A stretch of DNA of 64,000 bases from Flavobacterium anhuiense (GTDB taxonomy: Bacteria > Bacteroidota > Bacteroidia > Flavobacteriales > Flavobacteriaceae), in the NCBI RefSeq assembly GCF_004151235.1, contig NZ_JUIV01000018.1:1-64000 (forward strand), read 5' to 3'. Made by a program: the position numbers and the translations under genes. This document shows, piece after piece, positions 20,245 through 30,109 of the stretch (positions are counted from its first letter, which is position 1; each line of letters opens with the position of its first letter). The notes under the pieces were generated by a model. The model was not told the DNA's origin. It ran no database searches and was given only the letters and a program-made list of their open reading frames with translations.

Positions 20245-21990
20245 ATGAAAAAAATAATTTTAGCAGCACAGCTTCTCATTTCGATTGCTTCTTTCGGACA
20301 AGGTTTCTTGCACAGAGACGGACAAAAAATTGTTGATGGTAATGGCAAAAATGTTCTTTTAAGAGGTTTAGGCCTTGGCGGATGGATGGTGCAGGAAGGC
20401 TATATGTTGAAGACCCAGCCATTTGCCAGTCCGCAATATCAAATTCGACAAAAAATACAAGATGTAATTGGCGAAGAGGGAACAAAAGAATTCTACGCAG
20501 CCTATAAAGCAAACGGAATCACAAAACGAGATATCGATTCTTTGGCAAAATGGGGATTTAATTCTATTCGTCTTCCAATGCATTACAATCTTTATACTCC
20601 ACCAATCGAGCAAGAAAAAAGCGGTGAAATCACTTGGATCGAAGAAGGTTTTACCATGACAGACAATTTGCTGAAATGGTGTGCGGAAAATAAAATATAC
20701 CTTATTCTAGATTTGCACGCTGCTCCAGGCGGACAAGGAAATGATGCCGCAATTTCAGATTTTGATACTACAAAACCAGCGCTTTGGCAAAGCGAGGCCA
20801 ATCAGAAAAAAATGATTGCTTTATGGAAGAAATTAGCTTCTCGTTACCGCGATAATCCTTGGATTGGCGCTTATGATATTATAAATGAACCAAACTGGAA
20901 TTTTACAGGATTAAACAAAAATGGCTGCGACGAAAATTCAAACGGACCTTTAAGAGATTTAATGGTTGCGGTTACAAAAGCCATTCGCGAAGTCGATACA
21001 AATCATTTAATTTTTATTGAAGGAAACTGCTGGGGAAATAACTACAACGGAATTTTTCCTCTTTGGGATGACAATCTAGCTTTAAGTTTTCACAAATATT
21101 GGAATTATACTGACAAAGCTTCGATCGAACAGATGTTGGGCTACAGAGAAAAATACAATGTGCCAATTTGGATGGGAGAAAGCGGAGAAAATTCTAATGT
21201 TTGGTTTAAAGATGCTTTGACTTTGGTTGAAACAAACAACATTGGATGGGCATTTTGGCCAATGAAAAAAATAGACAATATTGCTGGGGTAACTTCTGTT
21301 ACTAAAATTCCAGAATATGATGTTTTATTGAAATATTGGAAAGATGGCGGACAAAAGCCATCGCCAGAATTTGCAAAAAAGACCTTGATGAAAATAGCAG
21401 ACAATTACAAAATGGAAAATGTAACTGTTAAGCCAGATGTAATAGATGCTATGTTTAGACAAGTGCAGACAGACGATACAAAACCATACAAGAAGAACGC
21501 AGTTCCTGGCAAAATTGCGGCAACGCATTACGATTTGGGAACCAACGAGAAAGCCTATTCTGATACTGATTTTATAAATTATAGATCGGTAACTGGGAAA
21601 GACGAGCAATGGAATCGCGGTAATAGCATGAGAAATGATGGCGTTGATATTTTGCCATGCAAGGATAAAGACTCAAACGGTTATCAAGTTTCATTTATCG
21701 AAGACGGAGAATGGCTTCAGTACACTGTCGATGCAAAAGAAGGAACTTACAATGTTGCCATTCGCTATTCGAGCGAAAAAGCAGAAGGAAAATTGTATCT
21801 AGAAACTGAAGGGGGAACAAAATCAGCAGTGATTTCACTTCCTTCAACTGGAGGGAATGATAAATGGAAAACAGTTGTTTTATCTAATGTTGTATTGAAA
21901 TCAGGTTCAAATAAAGTAAAAGCTGTATTTGAAAAAGGAGGTTTTAATCTGAACTATTTTGACTTTTTTGTGAACAAAAATAAAAAGTAG
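20245..21990 (+). CDS. GH5 glycoside hydrolase with C-terminal CBM6-like domain
   Basis: I start it at 20245 (MKKIILAAQLLISIASFGQ, a clear signal peptide); the frame start at 20191 would overlap the previous gene. The GH5 barrel (LRGLGLGGWMVQEGYML, FNSIRLPMHYN, DLHAAPGGQG) carries acid/base Glu215 in IINEPNW and nucleophile Glu312 in WMGESGENS. Residues about 440-581 form a beta-sandwich of CBM6/CBM35 type (EDGEWLQYTVDAKEGTYNVAI). The N-terminal motif resembles exo-beta-1,3-glucanase-like GH5 members. The gene starts 16 bases after the preceding stop, in the same operon. Confidence 0.9.
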   Translation: MKKIILAAQLLISIASFGQGFLHRDGQKIVDGNGKNVLLRGLGLGGWMVQEGYMLKTQPFASPQYQIRQKIQDVIGEEGTKEFYAAYKANGITKRDIDSLAKWGFNSIRLPMHYNLYTPPIEQEKSGEITWIEEGFTMTDNLLKWCAENKIYLILDLHAAPGGQGNDAAISDFDTTKPALWQSEANQKKMIALWKKLASRYRDNPWIGAYDIINEPNWNFTGLNKNGCDENSNGPLRDLMVAVTKAIREVDTNHLIFIEGNCWGNNYNGIFPLWDDNLALSFHKYWNYTDKASIEQMLGYREKYNVPIWMGESGENSNVWFKDALTLVETNNIGWAFWPMKKIDNIAGVTSVTKIPEYDVLLKYWKDGGQKPSPEFAKKTLMKIADNYKMENVTVKPDVIDAMFRQVQTDDTKPYKKNAVPGKIAATHYDLGTNEKAYSDTDFINYRSVTGKDEQWNRGNSMRNDGVDILPCKDKDSNGYQVSFIEDGEWLQYTVDAKEGTYNVAIRYSSEKAEGKLYLETEGGTKSAVISLPSTGGNDKWKTVVLSNVVLKSGSNKVKAVFEKGGFNLNYFDFFVNKNKK

Positions 21991-22049
21991 AAGGAATAAT
22001 ATTTATCTTGATATTCAATTTATTAACTAAACCATTTAAATAGTAAAAG

Positions 22050-23126
22050 ATGAAAATAATCAATCTCGTAAATAGAGTTGGAGAATTTACTTTAGTTCTA
22101 TTGTTTGCATTTCAATCTTGTAGCAGTAATAATGATTCAGGTGGAGATTCTCCCGCAAGCGATGTACCAGCAAATCTTTCTGTTCAGATTGATGTGGTAG
22201 GAAAAACTGCTGAAATGCCAAATGGAGACGGAAGCGGAAAAATCAAATTAACAATCAATGCTACAAATGCACAATCATATAAAGTATTGATAAATAATGA
22301 ACTTAAAGAGCTAACCACTGGCACCCTAAGTTATGAGTTTACAGCATCAGGAACTGTAAATTATCCTATTATTGTTTCTGCATACAATGGAACAAAATTT
22401 ATAAGTACTTCAACATCTGTTAATATTTTTGTAGCTAGAAAAATAATCTGGGCAGACGAATTTAATATAGATGGAGCACCAGATTCTTCAAAATGGGGTT
22501 ATGATTTAGGAAATGGAAACGGTTTTGGAAATAACGAATTACAATATTATACAAACCGCTCTGAAAATGTAAAAATCGAAGAAGGTCTTTTGAAAATCAC
22601 AGCAATCAAAGAAGCTTACCAAGGAAGCCAATACACTTCTACCAGAATGCTGACAAAAGGCAAATTTTCTTTTAAATATGGAAGAGCAGAAGTTCGCGCA
22701 AAATTGCCAGTTGGCGGTGGTACTTGGCCAGCTTTTTGGCTGTTAGGAGACAATATTGGTACTGTAGGCTGGCCAGCATGCGGAGAAATAGACATTTTAG
22801 AATCAGTTGGGAATAATCCAAATGTGATTCATTCATCACTGCATTCTCCAGGGCGTTCAGGAAATACACCAGATACCAAAACGACAACAGTGCCAAGTTC
22901 TACAACCGAGTTTCATATTTATGCTGCCGAATGGGATGCCGAAAACATCAAATTTTATGTAGACGATAATTTATTTTACACTTATAAAAACTCAAGCACA
23001 ACTCCATTTAATGCGAAATTTTTTGTGATTCTAAATTTAGCAATGGGAGGAAATTTTGGAGGAACTGTAGATCCAAATTTCAAAAGTGCAACTTATGAAA
23101 TTGATTACGTAAGAGTGTATAATTAA
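22050..23126 (+). CDS. GH16 endo-beta-1,3-glucanase (laminarinase) lipoprotein
   Basis: It hydrolyses internal beta-1,3 or beta-1,3/1,4-glucan bonds. The 358-residue protein has a lipoprotein signal (AFQSC) and an Ig-like N-terminal module (about 40-135). The GH16 domain follows, with the signature GEIDILE (nucleophile Glu246, Asp248, acid/base Glu251) and laminarinase-type neighbours (GTWPAFWLLG, VIHSSLHSPG). It is the strongest evidence that the PUL substrate contains beta-1,3-glucan. Confidence 0.93.
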   Translation: MKIINLVNRVGEFTLVLLFAFQSCSSNNDSGGDSPASDVPANLSVQIDVVGKTAEMPNGDGSGKIKLTINATNAQSYKVLINNELKELTTGTLSYEFTASGTVNYPIIVSAYNGTKFISTSTSVNIFVARKIIWADEFNIDGAPDSSKWGYDLGNGNGFGNNELQYYTNRSENVKIEEGLLKITAIKEAYQGSQYTSTRMLTKGKFSFKYGRAEVRAKLPVGGGTWPAFWLLGDNIGTVGWPACGEIDILESVGNNPNVIHSSLHSPGRSGNTPDTKTTTVPSSTTEFHIYAAEWDAENIKFYVDDNLFYTYKNSSTTPFNAKFFVILNLAMGGNFGGTVDPNFKSATYEIDYVRVYN

Positions 23127-23198
23127 CATAACTTTTAAATAGATTTTTTTCTTTAAAGCCTCGTAAACACTAGCTTTACAAGATTAAAATTTTTTAAC

Positions 23199-24038
23199 AT
23201 GAAAAAGATAAACAAACTTGTTTTTGCAGTAATGCTGCTTTTAGCCGTGAACTCATTTTATGGTCAGAATTTAAAAATTATGACTTATAATATCCGTTTG
23301 GATGTTGCTTCAGATGGAGAAAATGCATGGCCAAAACGAAAGGATTATTTCACATCTCAAATTGGGTTTTATAGTCCAGAAATTTTCGGAGTTCAGGAAG
23401 CAACGCCAAATCAAGTTTTAGATATTGCATCGGCTCTGCCAAATTATAACAGATTTGGAATAGGAAGAGAAGAAGGCGGATTGGGAGAAGCTTGTACGAT
23501 TTACTATAAGAAAGATCGTTTTAAAGTCGAACAATCTAACACTTTCTGGCTGTCTGAAACTCCAAACGTAGTTTCAAGAGGTTGGGATGCAGCCTGCAAC
23601 AGAGTTTGCACTTACGGACTTTTTAAAGATTTAAAAACGAAAAAAATATTTTGGGTTTTCAATTTGCATTTAGATCATATGGGAGAAGAAGCAAGGGTAA
23701 AAGGCGTACAGCTTGTTCTTTCTAAAATGAAAGAACTTAACACTAAAAATTATCCCGCTTTTTTAATGGGTGATTTCAATTCTGAACCAAATACACCGCA
23801 AATTGGAGAAATCAAAAAAGTAATGGATGATACCAAAGATGTTTCAATAGAAAAACCTTTCGGACCTTCTGGAACTTTCAATGATTTTAAACACAACGAA
23901 CCCGTAACCTTATTATTAGACTATATTTTTATTTCAAAAAATAGTGGTTTAAAAGTTCAAAAACACGCAGTGTTAAGTGATTCTAAAGATTTAAAATATC
24001 CATCAGATCATTTGCCTGTTTTAATAGAAATAGATTAA
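23199..24038 (+). CDS. secreted endonuclease/exonuclease/phosphatase-fold protein
   Basis: The 279-residue protein has a signal peptide (to FYGQ) and the DNase I-like metal-dependent phosphodiesterase fold: LKIMTYNIRLD, GVQEATPNQ (metal Glu), LGEACTIYYKKDRF, FNLHLDHMGEEAR, LMGDFNSEP and SDHLPVLIEID with the catalytic His. Members of this fold cut DNA, inositol phosphates or sphingolipids. It is placed between GH16 and GH30 with a 2-base gap to the next gene, so it is co-expressed with glucanases. Its substrate here is unknown; a phosphodiester decoration of the glycan or a lipid are possibilities. Confidence 0.85.
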   Translation: MKKINKLVFAVMLLLAVNSFYGQNLKIMTYNIRLDVASDGENAWPKRKDYFTSQIGFYSPEIFGVQEATPNQVLDIASALPNYNRFGIGREEGGLGEACTIYYKKDRFKVEQSNTFWLSETPNVVSRGWDAACNRVCTYGLFKDLKTKKIFWVFNLHLDHMGEEARVKGVQLVLSKMKELNTKNYPAFLMGDFNSEPNTPQIGEIKKVMDDTKDVSIEKPFGPSGTFNDFKHNEPVTLLLDYIFISKNSGLKVQKHAVLSDSKDLKYPSDHLPVLIEID

Positions 24039-24040
24039 AA

Positions 24041-25465
24041 ATGAAAAACATCAACAAAAAACTTCAAATCCTAGTTTTGCTGCCATTACTTGCGATGCAG
24101 TTAAACTGTGGATCTTCAAAAAGTATTACTGCCAATTCTGGAAAAGTAGAATCTTGGGTTACTACTACAGATGAAACTTCAAAACTTAAAAAACAAACTG
24201 ATTTAGTTTTTAGTTCAGAGACAAATTCAAATCAGACTATTGAAGTAAATCCAGCTGAGAAATTTCAAACCATAGAAGGTTTTGGATTCTCGTTAACAGG
24301 AGGAAGCGCTCAGGCTATCAAAAAATTAGATAAGGCAAAAAGAGAAGCGTTACTTCAGGAATTATTTTCAAGAAAAGACAATGCAATTGGTCTAAGTTAT
24401 TTAAGAATAAGTATTGGAGCATCAGATTTGAATGAAAAAGTTTTTTCGTATGATGATATGCCAGAAGGACAAACCGATATGAATTTGGAACATTTTAATC
24501 TTGGTCCAGATTTAAACGATGTAATTCCGGTTTTAAAAGAGATTTTGGCTATAAATCCTAAAATAAAAATAATGGGTTCTCCGTGGTCGCCTCCAGTTTG
24601 GATGAAAGACAACGGAAGCTCAAAAGGCGGAAGTTTAAAGCCACAATACTATGGAGTTTACGCTCAGTATTTTGTAAAATATATTCAAGCTATGAAATCG
24701 CACGGAATTGTTATTGATGCCATTACACCTCAAAATGAGCCATTACATCCAGGAAACAATCCAAGTATGTTAATGTTGGCAGAACAGCAGGCAGATTTTA
24801 TTGGGAATCATTTAGGTCCCGCTTTCGCGAAAGCAGGAATCAAAACCAAAATTATTGTTTACGATCACAACTGTAATAAGCCAGAATATCCTTTGACGAT
24901 TTTAAGAGATCCAAAAGCAAATCCGTTTGTAACAGGATCAGCTTTTCACTTATACGAAGGAGACATTAGCGCTTTGACTACTGTTCATAACGAATTTCCA
25001 AATAAAGATTTGTATTTTACCGAACAATATACAGGATCGGGAACTAACTTTGAAACAGACCTAAAATGGAGCGTGAAAAATGTAGTAATCGGTTCAATGA
25101 GAAACTGGAGTAAAAATGCACTTTCATGGGGATTGGCAAATGATGAGTTCTACAAACCTTTTACGCCAGGAGGTTGTTCGACTTGTAAAGGAGCTTTGAT
25201 GATTGACCAAAATCAGAACATCAAAAGAGAAGTAGGATATTATATTATTGGACATGCTTCTAAATTTGTTCCAGAGGGTTCGGTAAGAATTGGAAGTAAT
25301 ATTGCAGCAAACTTATATAATGTGGCTTTCAAAACTCCATCAGGACAAACCGTTTTAATTGTAGAAAATGATGGAGCTTCGGCAGAAACATTTAATATCA
25401 AATACAACCAAAAACAAACCACAACCACACTAAACGCAGGTGCAGTTGCTACTTTCGTTTGGTAA
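24041..25465 (+). CDS. GH30 glycoside hydrolase, type B paralog 2 (lipoprotein)
   Basis: The 474-residue lipoprotein (lipobox QLNC) is a paralog of the 18759 enzyme: IEGFGFSLTGGS, acid/base Glu233 in PQNEPLHPG, nucleophile Glu328 in YFTEQYT, and the shared Cys pair (GGCSTCKG). It lacks the long Pro-rich linker of its paralog, so the two may work at different distances from the membrane. It starts 2 bases after the upstream gene and ends 11 bases before the GH3. Confidence 0.88.
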   Translation: MKNINKKLQILVLLPLLAMQLNCGSSKSITANSGKVESWVTTTDETSKLKKQTDLVFSSETNSNQTIEVNPAEKFQTIEGFGFSLTGGSAQAIKKLDKAKREALLQELFSRKDNAIGLSYLRISIGASDLNEKVFSYDDMPEGQTDMNLEHFNLGPDLNDVIPVLKEILAINPKIKIMGSPWSPPVWMKDNGSSKGGSLKPQYYGVYAQYFVKYIQAMKSHGIVIDAITPQNEPLHPGNNPSMLMLAEQQADFIGNHLGPAFAKAGIKTKIIVYDHNCNKPEYPLTILRDPKANPFVTGSAFHLYEGDISALTTVHNEFPNKDLYFTEQYTGSGTNFETDLKWSVKNVVIGSMRNWSKNALSWGLANDEFYKPFTPGGCSTCKGALMIDQNQNIKREVGYYIIGHASKFVPEGSVRIGSNIAANLYNVAFKTPSGQTVLIVENDGASAETFNIKYNQKQTTTTLNAGAVATFVW

Positions 25466-25476
25466 AAACTTAAACT

Positions 25477-27705
25477 ATGAAAAAAGTAACCACAATTACG
25501 CTGTTTATGCTTTCGCTTTTTGCGTCGGCACAACAGCAAACAATAGATCAGAAAGTCAATGATCTGTTGAAAAAAATGACAATTGAAGAAAAAGTCGGCC
25601 AGTTGAATCAATATACTGGCGACAATCAGGCAACAGGGCCAATTACTATTAATCCGAACAAACAAGCAGAAATCAAACAGGGTTTAATTGGTTCGATGCT
25701 AAATGTTATCGGAACAAAATATACCAGAGGATACCAAGAATTGGCAATGCAGTCAAGAATTAAAATTCCGTTGTTGTTTGGTCAAGATGTAATTCACGGA
25801 TACAAAACGACTTTTCCGTTGCCATTGGCAGAAGCGGCAAGCTGGGATTTAGCAGCAATCGAATTAGGCGCTAGAGTTGCAGCAACAGAAGCAGCAGCAA
25901 GCGGAATTCACTGGACATTTGCTCCAATGGTTGATATCGGTCGTGATCCTCGTTGGGGTCGTGTAATGGAAGGTGCAGGAGAAGATACTTATTTAGGATC
26001 TAAAATTGCTTATGCCAGAGTAAAAGGTTTCCAAGGAAATAAATTAGGAGATTTAAACTCGGTTATGGCTTGCGTAAAACACTTTGCGGCTTATGGAGCA
26101 GGTGTTGGAGGAAGAGATTATAACTCTGTTGATATGAGCGAAAGAATGCTTTTGGAAACGTATTTGCCGCCTTTCAAAGCAGCTTTAGACGCTGGAGCGG
26201 CGACATTCATGAATTCGTTCAACGATATTAACGGAATTCCAGCAACAGGAAATGCGCATTTACAGAGAGATATCTTAAAAGGAAAATGGAATTTTCAAGG
26301 ATTCGTAGTTTCAGATTGGGGATCAATTGGAGAGATGGTTGCTCACGGTTATTCTAAAGATCTTAAAGAAGCAGCTTATTCAGCGATTACTGCAGGAAGC
26401 GATATGGATATGGAAAGTAATGCGTACCGTAAGAATTTAGCAGAATTAGTAAAAGAAGGCAGAGTTTCTATAGATTTAGTTGATGACGCTGTAAGACGTA
26501 TTCTTCGCAAGAAATTTGAATTAGGATTATTTGATGATCCTTACAAATATTCAGATCCAAAAAGAGAAGAAAAAGCTTTAAACAATCCAGAGCATAGAAA
26601 AGCGGCTCTTGAAATGGCTGAGAAAAGTATTGTTTTATTGAAGAATGAAAACCAGACTTTACCAATTTCAAAAAGCACCAAAACAATTGCTTTTATTGGT
26701 CCAATGGTAAAAGAGTACAAAGCCAATATGGGATTTTGGGCTGTAGAATTGCCAGAAGTAAACTACGATAAATGGGTAGTTTCGCAATGGGATGGTTTGC
26801 AAAATAAAGTAGGCAAAAACACTAAACTATTGTACGCAAAAGGCTGTGAAGTTACGGGTGACAACAAAGATGGTTTTGCAGAAGCTGTTGCAACTGCCAA
26901 ACAAGCTGATGTTGTTATTTTGAGTGTTGGTGAAAGACACGATATGAGCGGTGAGGCAAAAAGCCGAAGCGATATTCATTTGCCAGGAGTTCAGGAAGAA
27001 TTGATAAAAGCAGTTATGGCTACAGGAAAACCAGTTGTAGTTTTAATTAATGCAGGAAGACCTCTTGTTTTCAATTGGACTGCAGACAATGTTCCTGCAA
27101 TTATGTACACTTGGTGGTTAGGAACTGAAGCTGGAAATGCAATTGCAAATGTTTTATTTGGTGATTACAATCCATCAGGGAAATTGCCAATGACTTTCCC
27201 AAGAGAAGTAGGGCAAGTGCCAATTTATTACAATCACTTCAGTACGGGAAGACCTGCAAAAGATGAAAATTCAACTAACTATGTTTCGGCTTATATCGAT
27301 TTGAAGAATTCTCCGAAATTTCCTTTTGGATACGGTTTGAGCTATACAACATTTGATTATTCAGGATTGAAATTATCTTCAACTAAAATAAAAAGCAACG
27401 AAACAATTAAAGTTTCTTTCCAATTGAAAAATACAGGAAAAGTTGCTGGAGAAGAAGTAGTTCAATTGTATTTGAAAGACAAATTTGGATCTGTTGTGAG
27501 ACCAGTTTTAGAATTGAAAGATTTCCAAAAATTGAAATTAAACGCAGGTGAATCTAAAACAATCGAATTTACAATTGACAAAGAGAAACTTTCTTTCTAC
27601 AATAATAAATTAGAATGGGTTGCTGAACCAGGAGATTTTGAAGTAATGATCGGAGCTTCGTCAGCAGATATTAAATTAAAATCTGATTTTGAATTAGTAA
27701 ATTAA
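25477..27705 (+). CDS. bglX: GH3 beta-glucosidase, periplasmic
   Basis: It releases terminal beta-glucose from imported oligosaccharides. The 742-residue protein has a signal peptide (ending ASAQ), GH3 N-domain (KMTIEEKVGQLNQYTG, GQDVIHGYKTTFP), nucleophile Asp280 in FVVSDWGS, C-domain with acid/base Glu493 in MSGEAKSRSD, and a fibronectin-III-like C-terminal domain. Length and order match BglX. No lipobox is present, consistent with a periplasmic final step. It is the last gene of the run. Confidence 0.93.
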   Translation: MKKVTTITLFMLSLFASAQQQTIDQKVNDLLKKMTIEEKVGQLNQYTGDNQATGPITINPNKQAEIKQGLIGSMLNVIGTKYTRGYQELAMQSRIKIPLLFGQDVIHGYKTTFPLPLAEAASWDLAAIELGARVAATEAAASGIHWTFAPMVDIGRDPRWGRVMEGAGEDTYLGSKIAYARVKGFQGNKLGDLNSVMACVKHFAAYGAGVGGRDYNSVDMSERMLLETYLPPFKAALDAGAATFMNSFNDINGIPATGNAHLQRDILKGKWNFQGFVVSDWGSIGEMVAHGYSKDLKEAAYSAITAGSDMDMESNAYRKNLAELVKEGRVSIDLVDDAVRRILRKKFELGLFDDPYKYSDPKREEKALNNPEHRKAALEMAEKSIVLLKNENQTLPISKSTKTIAFIGPMVKEYKANMGFWAVELPEVNYDKWVVSQWDGLQNKVGKNTKLLYAKGCEVTGDNKDGFAEAVATAKQADVVILSVGERHDMSGEAKSRSDIHLPGVQEELIKAVMATGKPVVVLINAGRPLVFNWTADNVPAIMYTWWLGTEAGNAIANVLFGDYNPSGKLPMTFPREVGQVPIYYNHFSTGRPAKDENSTNYVSAYIDLKNSPKFPFGYGLSYTTFDYSGLKLSSTKIKSNETIKVSFQLKNTGKVAGEEVVQLYLKDKFGSVVRPVLELKDFQKLKLNAGESKTIEFTIDKEKLSFYNNKLEWVAEPGDFEVMIGASSADIKLKSDFELVN

Positions 27706-27736
27706 TTCATAAGATGAAATTAAAGAAATATATTTT

Positions 27737-27868
27737 AACACATAGAGACATAGATTTTATAGCTTTTGTTTAAGATTACAGAAAAAGCAAGCTTTAACAC
27801 ATAGCCTATGTGCATTGAAATTAGTGAAACGCCTTTTTTTAAGTCTTCAAACTATGTTTCTATGTGTT
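27737..27868. repeat. inverted repeat in intergenic region
   Basis: AACACATAGAGACATAG (27737-27753) and CTATGTTTCTATGTGTT (27852-27868) are inverted copies matching at 16 of 17 bases, about 100 bases apart. A shorter copy (AACACATAGCCTATGTG) lies between them. This appears to be a dispersed flavobacterial intergenic palindrome. Confidence 0.6.
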
Positions 27869-27895
27869 GAAAAATAATTATAGACAATGAATTGC

Positions 27896-27930
27896 ATAAA
27901 AAAGCGGGATTTTAAAATCCCGCTTTTTTT
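27896..27930. terminator. bidirectional terminator
   Basis: AAAGCGGGATTTT/AAAATCCCGCTTT forms a perfect 13-base stem flanked by A and T tracts, between the convergent GH3 gene and the minus-strand gene ending at 27937. It can stop transcription both ways. Confidence 0.9.
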
Positions 27931-27936
27931 CGTTTA

Positions 27937-29958
27937 TTATTTAAGTCGTTTCTTAAAACTGAATTTCAGCATATTCAATAAACCTTCCTCAATAATATCA
28001 ATTCCGATTCCGAAATTACTGTCGGCAACTTCATGATGTGCATTTCTAAAATCTTCAAAATCTTCACTTGGAATTTCTAGATTGATCAATGGCTTAAAAT
28101 CGACAACAATAGAAGCACCATTTTTAGTCACTTTTTTACGGCTTGTATAATCAAAATACGGATTAGCAATAGTACTTTCCTGAATAGTATATTTCTCTTG
28201 AGTATCTATTTTCTGATCTGTCGTTAAATTGATTTCGTATTTCTCATTGTCAAAATTATGCCAGAAACAAAGATCGCTGTGTATAAAATCACGGGCTGAG
28301 TTTTTAACCACATTTCGATCAAAATACATTAAGAAACGATTCTTTTCAGAATCTGTAAAATAAGGATTCTCGATCGAAGTATGATACTGGATTGTAAACT
28401 CATTCAACTTTTTATCATCGCTTACAATTTCAATCGCTGCATCTTTAAAAATAGTTCTGATATCGGTTCCGTTTCTATCATTGGAGTAATTTAAAGCATA
28501 GAAAAGAAAATTATTCCAGCTGTCAATTATTTCTCTTTTGTTAGTGTTTTTGAAATATTTACGCATATAATTGGCACGATTTCCTTTGTAAGTCGTAACC
28601 AGTTTTAGCTTTCCAGTATTATTTTGAGCGCTAAAATCTACCTTTTCATTTATGCCATAGTAAGAAAACTTATGAGGTTCTTTTATCGATAATTCCTGAT
28701 TTGGTTTTACTTCCAAGTAATGCATAAAATAGATATAACCTCGATTTTCAATTAATCCAAATTCGTCTCTTGAAGTCGCATCAACAAAATAAGTTTCGCC
28801 TTTGTAATTGATTTTTACAATAACATGATTAAAAGTCAATAGAGACGGAAGATAATATTTGATGTAATGATCTGAGTTGAAGTTTACCAATACTACAGAA
28901 GAATCAACATTAATATAATCTAAAACAACTTTCAATAAAACCGATTTTGCTTTACAGTCACCCTGTTTATTTTCATAAGTTATTGATGGTGCTTGCGGTT
29001 TGTGGCCGTTCATTTCATCAGCATTAAAAATATAGTAAACATGACTCTGAACATAGTCAATAGCAAACTGTAGCTTTTCGTCTTGATCTGCAATGGCATC
29101 CAGTTTTTCAACAAGGTTTGGAGCAAATTCTTTTAGAGAAGCTTTATTGTATATTTCTTCATAAAGCGGAGAAATATAATTAGATAAATCAATCCAGTTA
29201 CGGTCTGTAGCAAAATCAATAAAAGGTGCAATTTCTCTGTTGGCATCAAAAGAGTTAATATAATTTTCTTTTTCAATTACAAATTGTTCGCCTTTTTTCA
29301 GGTAATTAATTTCTGGTTCTAAGACATTTCCTTCTGCATCTCTAAAAAATGTTTTTTTGTATGCAATAGATTCTTTTCTGTCGTTGATAAAAGAAAACTT
29401 ATATTTTCCGTAAGCCCAATAAGTGCTTGGAGTTACATACACATATTTAAGAAATTCTTTTCGCATAAAATCGCGATCTGTAAAAACCTTTGTGCGAGAA
29501 TCTTCAGTAATTAAAACATCATAAAGACGTAAATCCTTAATGGTAATATTTACTTTTTTGTTACTGCTCAAAATACCGCCTTCGCTTTGATTTTCGCTAT
29601 CCAAAACTTTAATCTTGGTATCGGCAATTTTATCGATCAAAACGCCGTCTCTCAAAACGCTGATTCGGTGTATAACATACGTCTCATTTTCTTCGACAAC
29701 GACATCTCTCACCGAAGCGCTTTCAAGGTTCGAAGGTTCGTTGAGCGTATAAGCAACGCAGGCATATTCACTGTTTTCAGTATCGCTTGTATAATAAATT
29801 TTATCTAAGAAGTAGCAGAAATCACGTCCTTCTTCAACTTGTTTATTTGAGAAATCGGATTCTTTTATTGAGTCAATAAGTTGATCGTCGTTAATTGTAG
29901 GCGCCCAGCTTTCTGGTTTTTGAATTTTGTAGCTTTCTGATTCAATTATGTTTTCCAT
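27937..29958 (-). CDS. DUF3857 / transglutaminase-like protein
   Basis: The 673-residue protein has an N-terminal DUF3857 beta-sandwich (to about 260) and a transglutaminase-like core with the Cys-His-Asp set: KQGDCKAKSVLL (Cys), LLTFNHVIVKI (His) and YFVDATSRDE (Asp). A C-terminal beta-rich region follows. No signal peptide is visible from the start used, unlike many family members, which are periplasmic. The function is unknown; such proteins may be peptidases or cross-linking enzymes. It stands alone between terminators. Confidence 0.8.
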   Translation of the reverse strand: MENIIESESYKIQKPESWAPTINDDQLIDSIKESDFSNKQVEEGRDFCYFLDKIYYTSDTENSEYACVAYTLNEPSNLESASVRDVVVEENETYVIHRISVLRDGVLIDKIADTKIKVLDSENQSEGGILSSNKKVNITIKDLRLYDVLITEDSRTKVFTDRDFMRKEFLKYVYVTPSTYWAYGKYKFSFINDRKESIAYKKTFFRDAEGNVLEPEINYLKKGEQFVIEKENYINSFDANREIAPFIDFATDRNWIDLSNYISPLYEEIYNKASLKEFAPNLVEKLDAIADQDEKLQFAIDYVQSHVYYIFNADEMNGHKPQAPSITYENKQGDCKAKSVLLKVVLDYINVDSSVVLVNFNSDHYIKYYLPSLLTFNHVIVKINYKGETYFVDATSRDEFGLIENRGYIYFMHYLEVKPNQELSIKEPHKFSYYGINEKVDFSAQNNTGKLKLVTTYKGNRANYMRKYFKNTNKREIIDSWNNFLFYALNYSNDRNGTDIRTIFKDAAIEIVSDDKKLNEFTIQYHTSIENPYFTDSEKNRFLMYFDRNVVKNSARDFIHSDLCFWHNFDNEKYEINLTTDQKIDTQEKYTIQESTIANPYFDYTSRKKVTKNGASIVVDFKPLINLEIPSEDFEDFRNAHHEVADSNFGIGIDIIEEGLLNMLKFSFKKRLK

Positions 29959-30053
29959 GTACTTTTTCTATAGGGGTATATTCTTACTTTTAAAAAAAGC
30001 TAAAATAATTAATAAATAATGATTTTCTTTCATAATGATGTGAAATTTATAAT

Positions 30054-30080
30054 AAAAAAAAGCCTCACTAAGAGTGAGGC
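30054..30080 (-). terminator. terminator of the 85-aa gene (minus strand)
   Basis: The stem GCCTCAC/GTGAGGC (30062-30068 with 30074-30080) is followed on the minus strand by eight Ts, 30 bases past the stop of the 30110-30367 gene. Confidence 0.85.
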
Positions 30081-30109
30081 CGCATTATAAATTATAAACA
30101 GGGACAAGG

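Noticed and set aside
15733..25465. GH30 genes as true glucosylceramidases
   Set aside because: The family name is inherited from lysosomal enzymes; surrounding SusCD, GH16 and GH3 genes fit glucan better, though lipid activity is not excluded.
25240..25665. 141-codon minus-strand ORF across the GH30/GH3 junction
   Set aside because: It spans two real genes antisense and its composition (runs of Cys, Phe and Ile) is that of a shadow frame.
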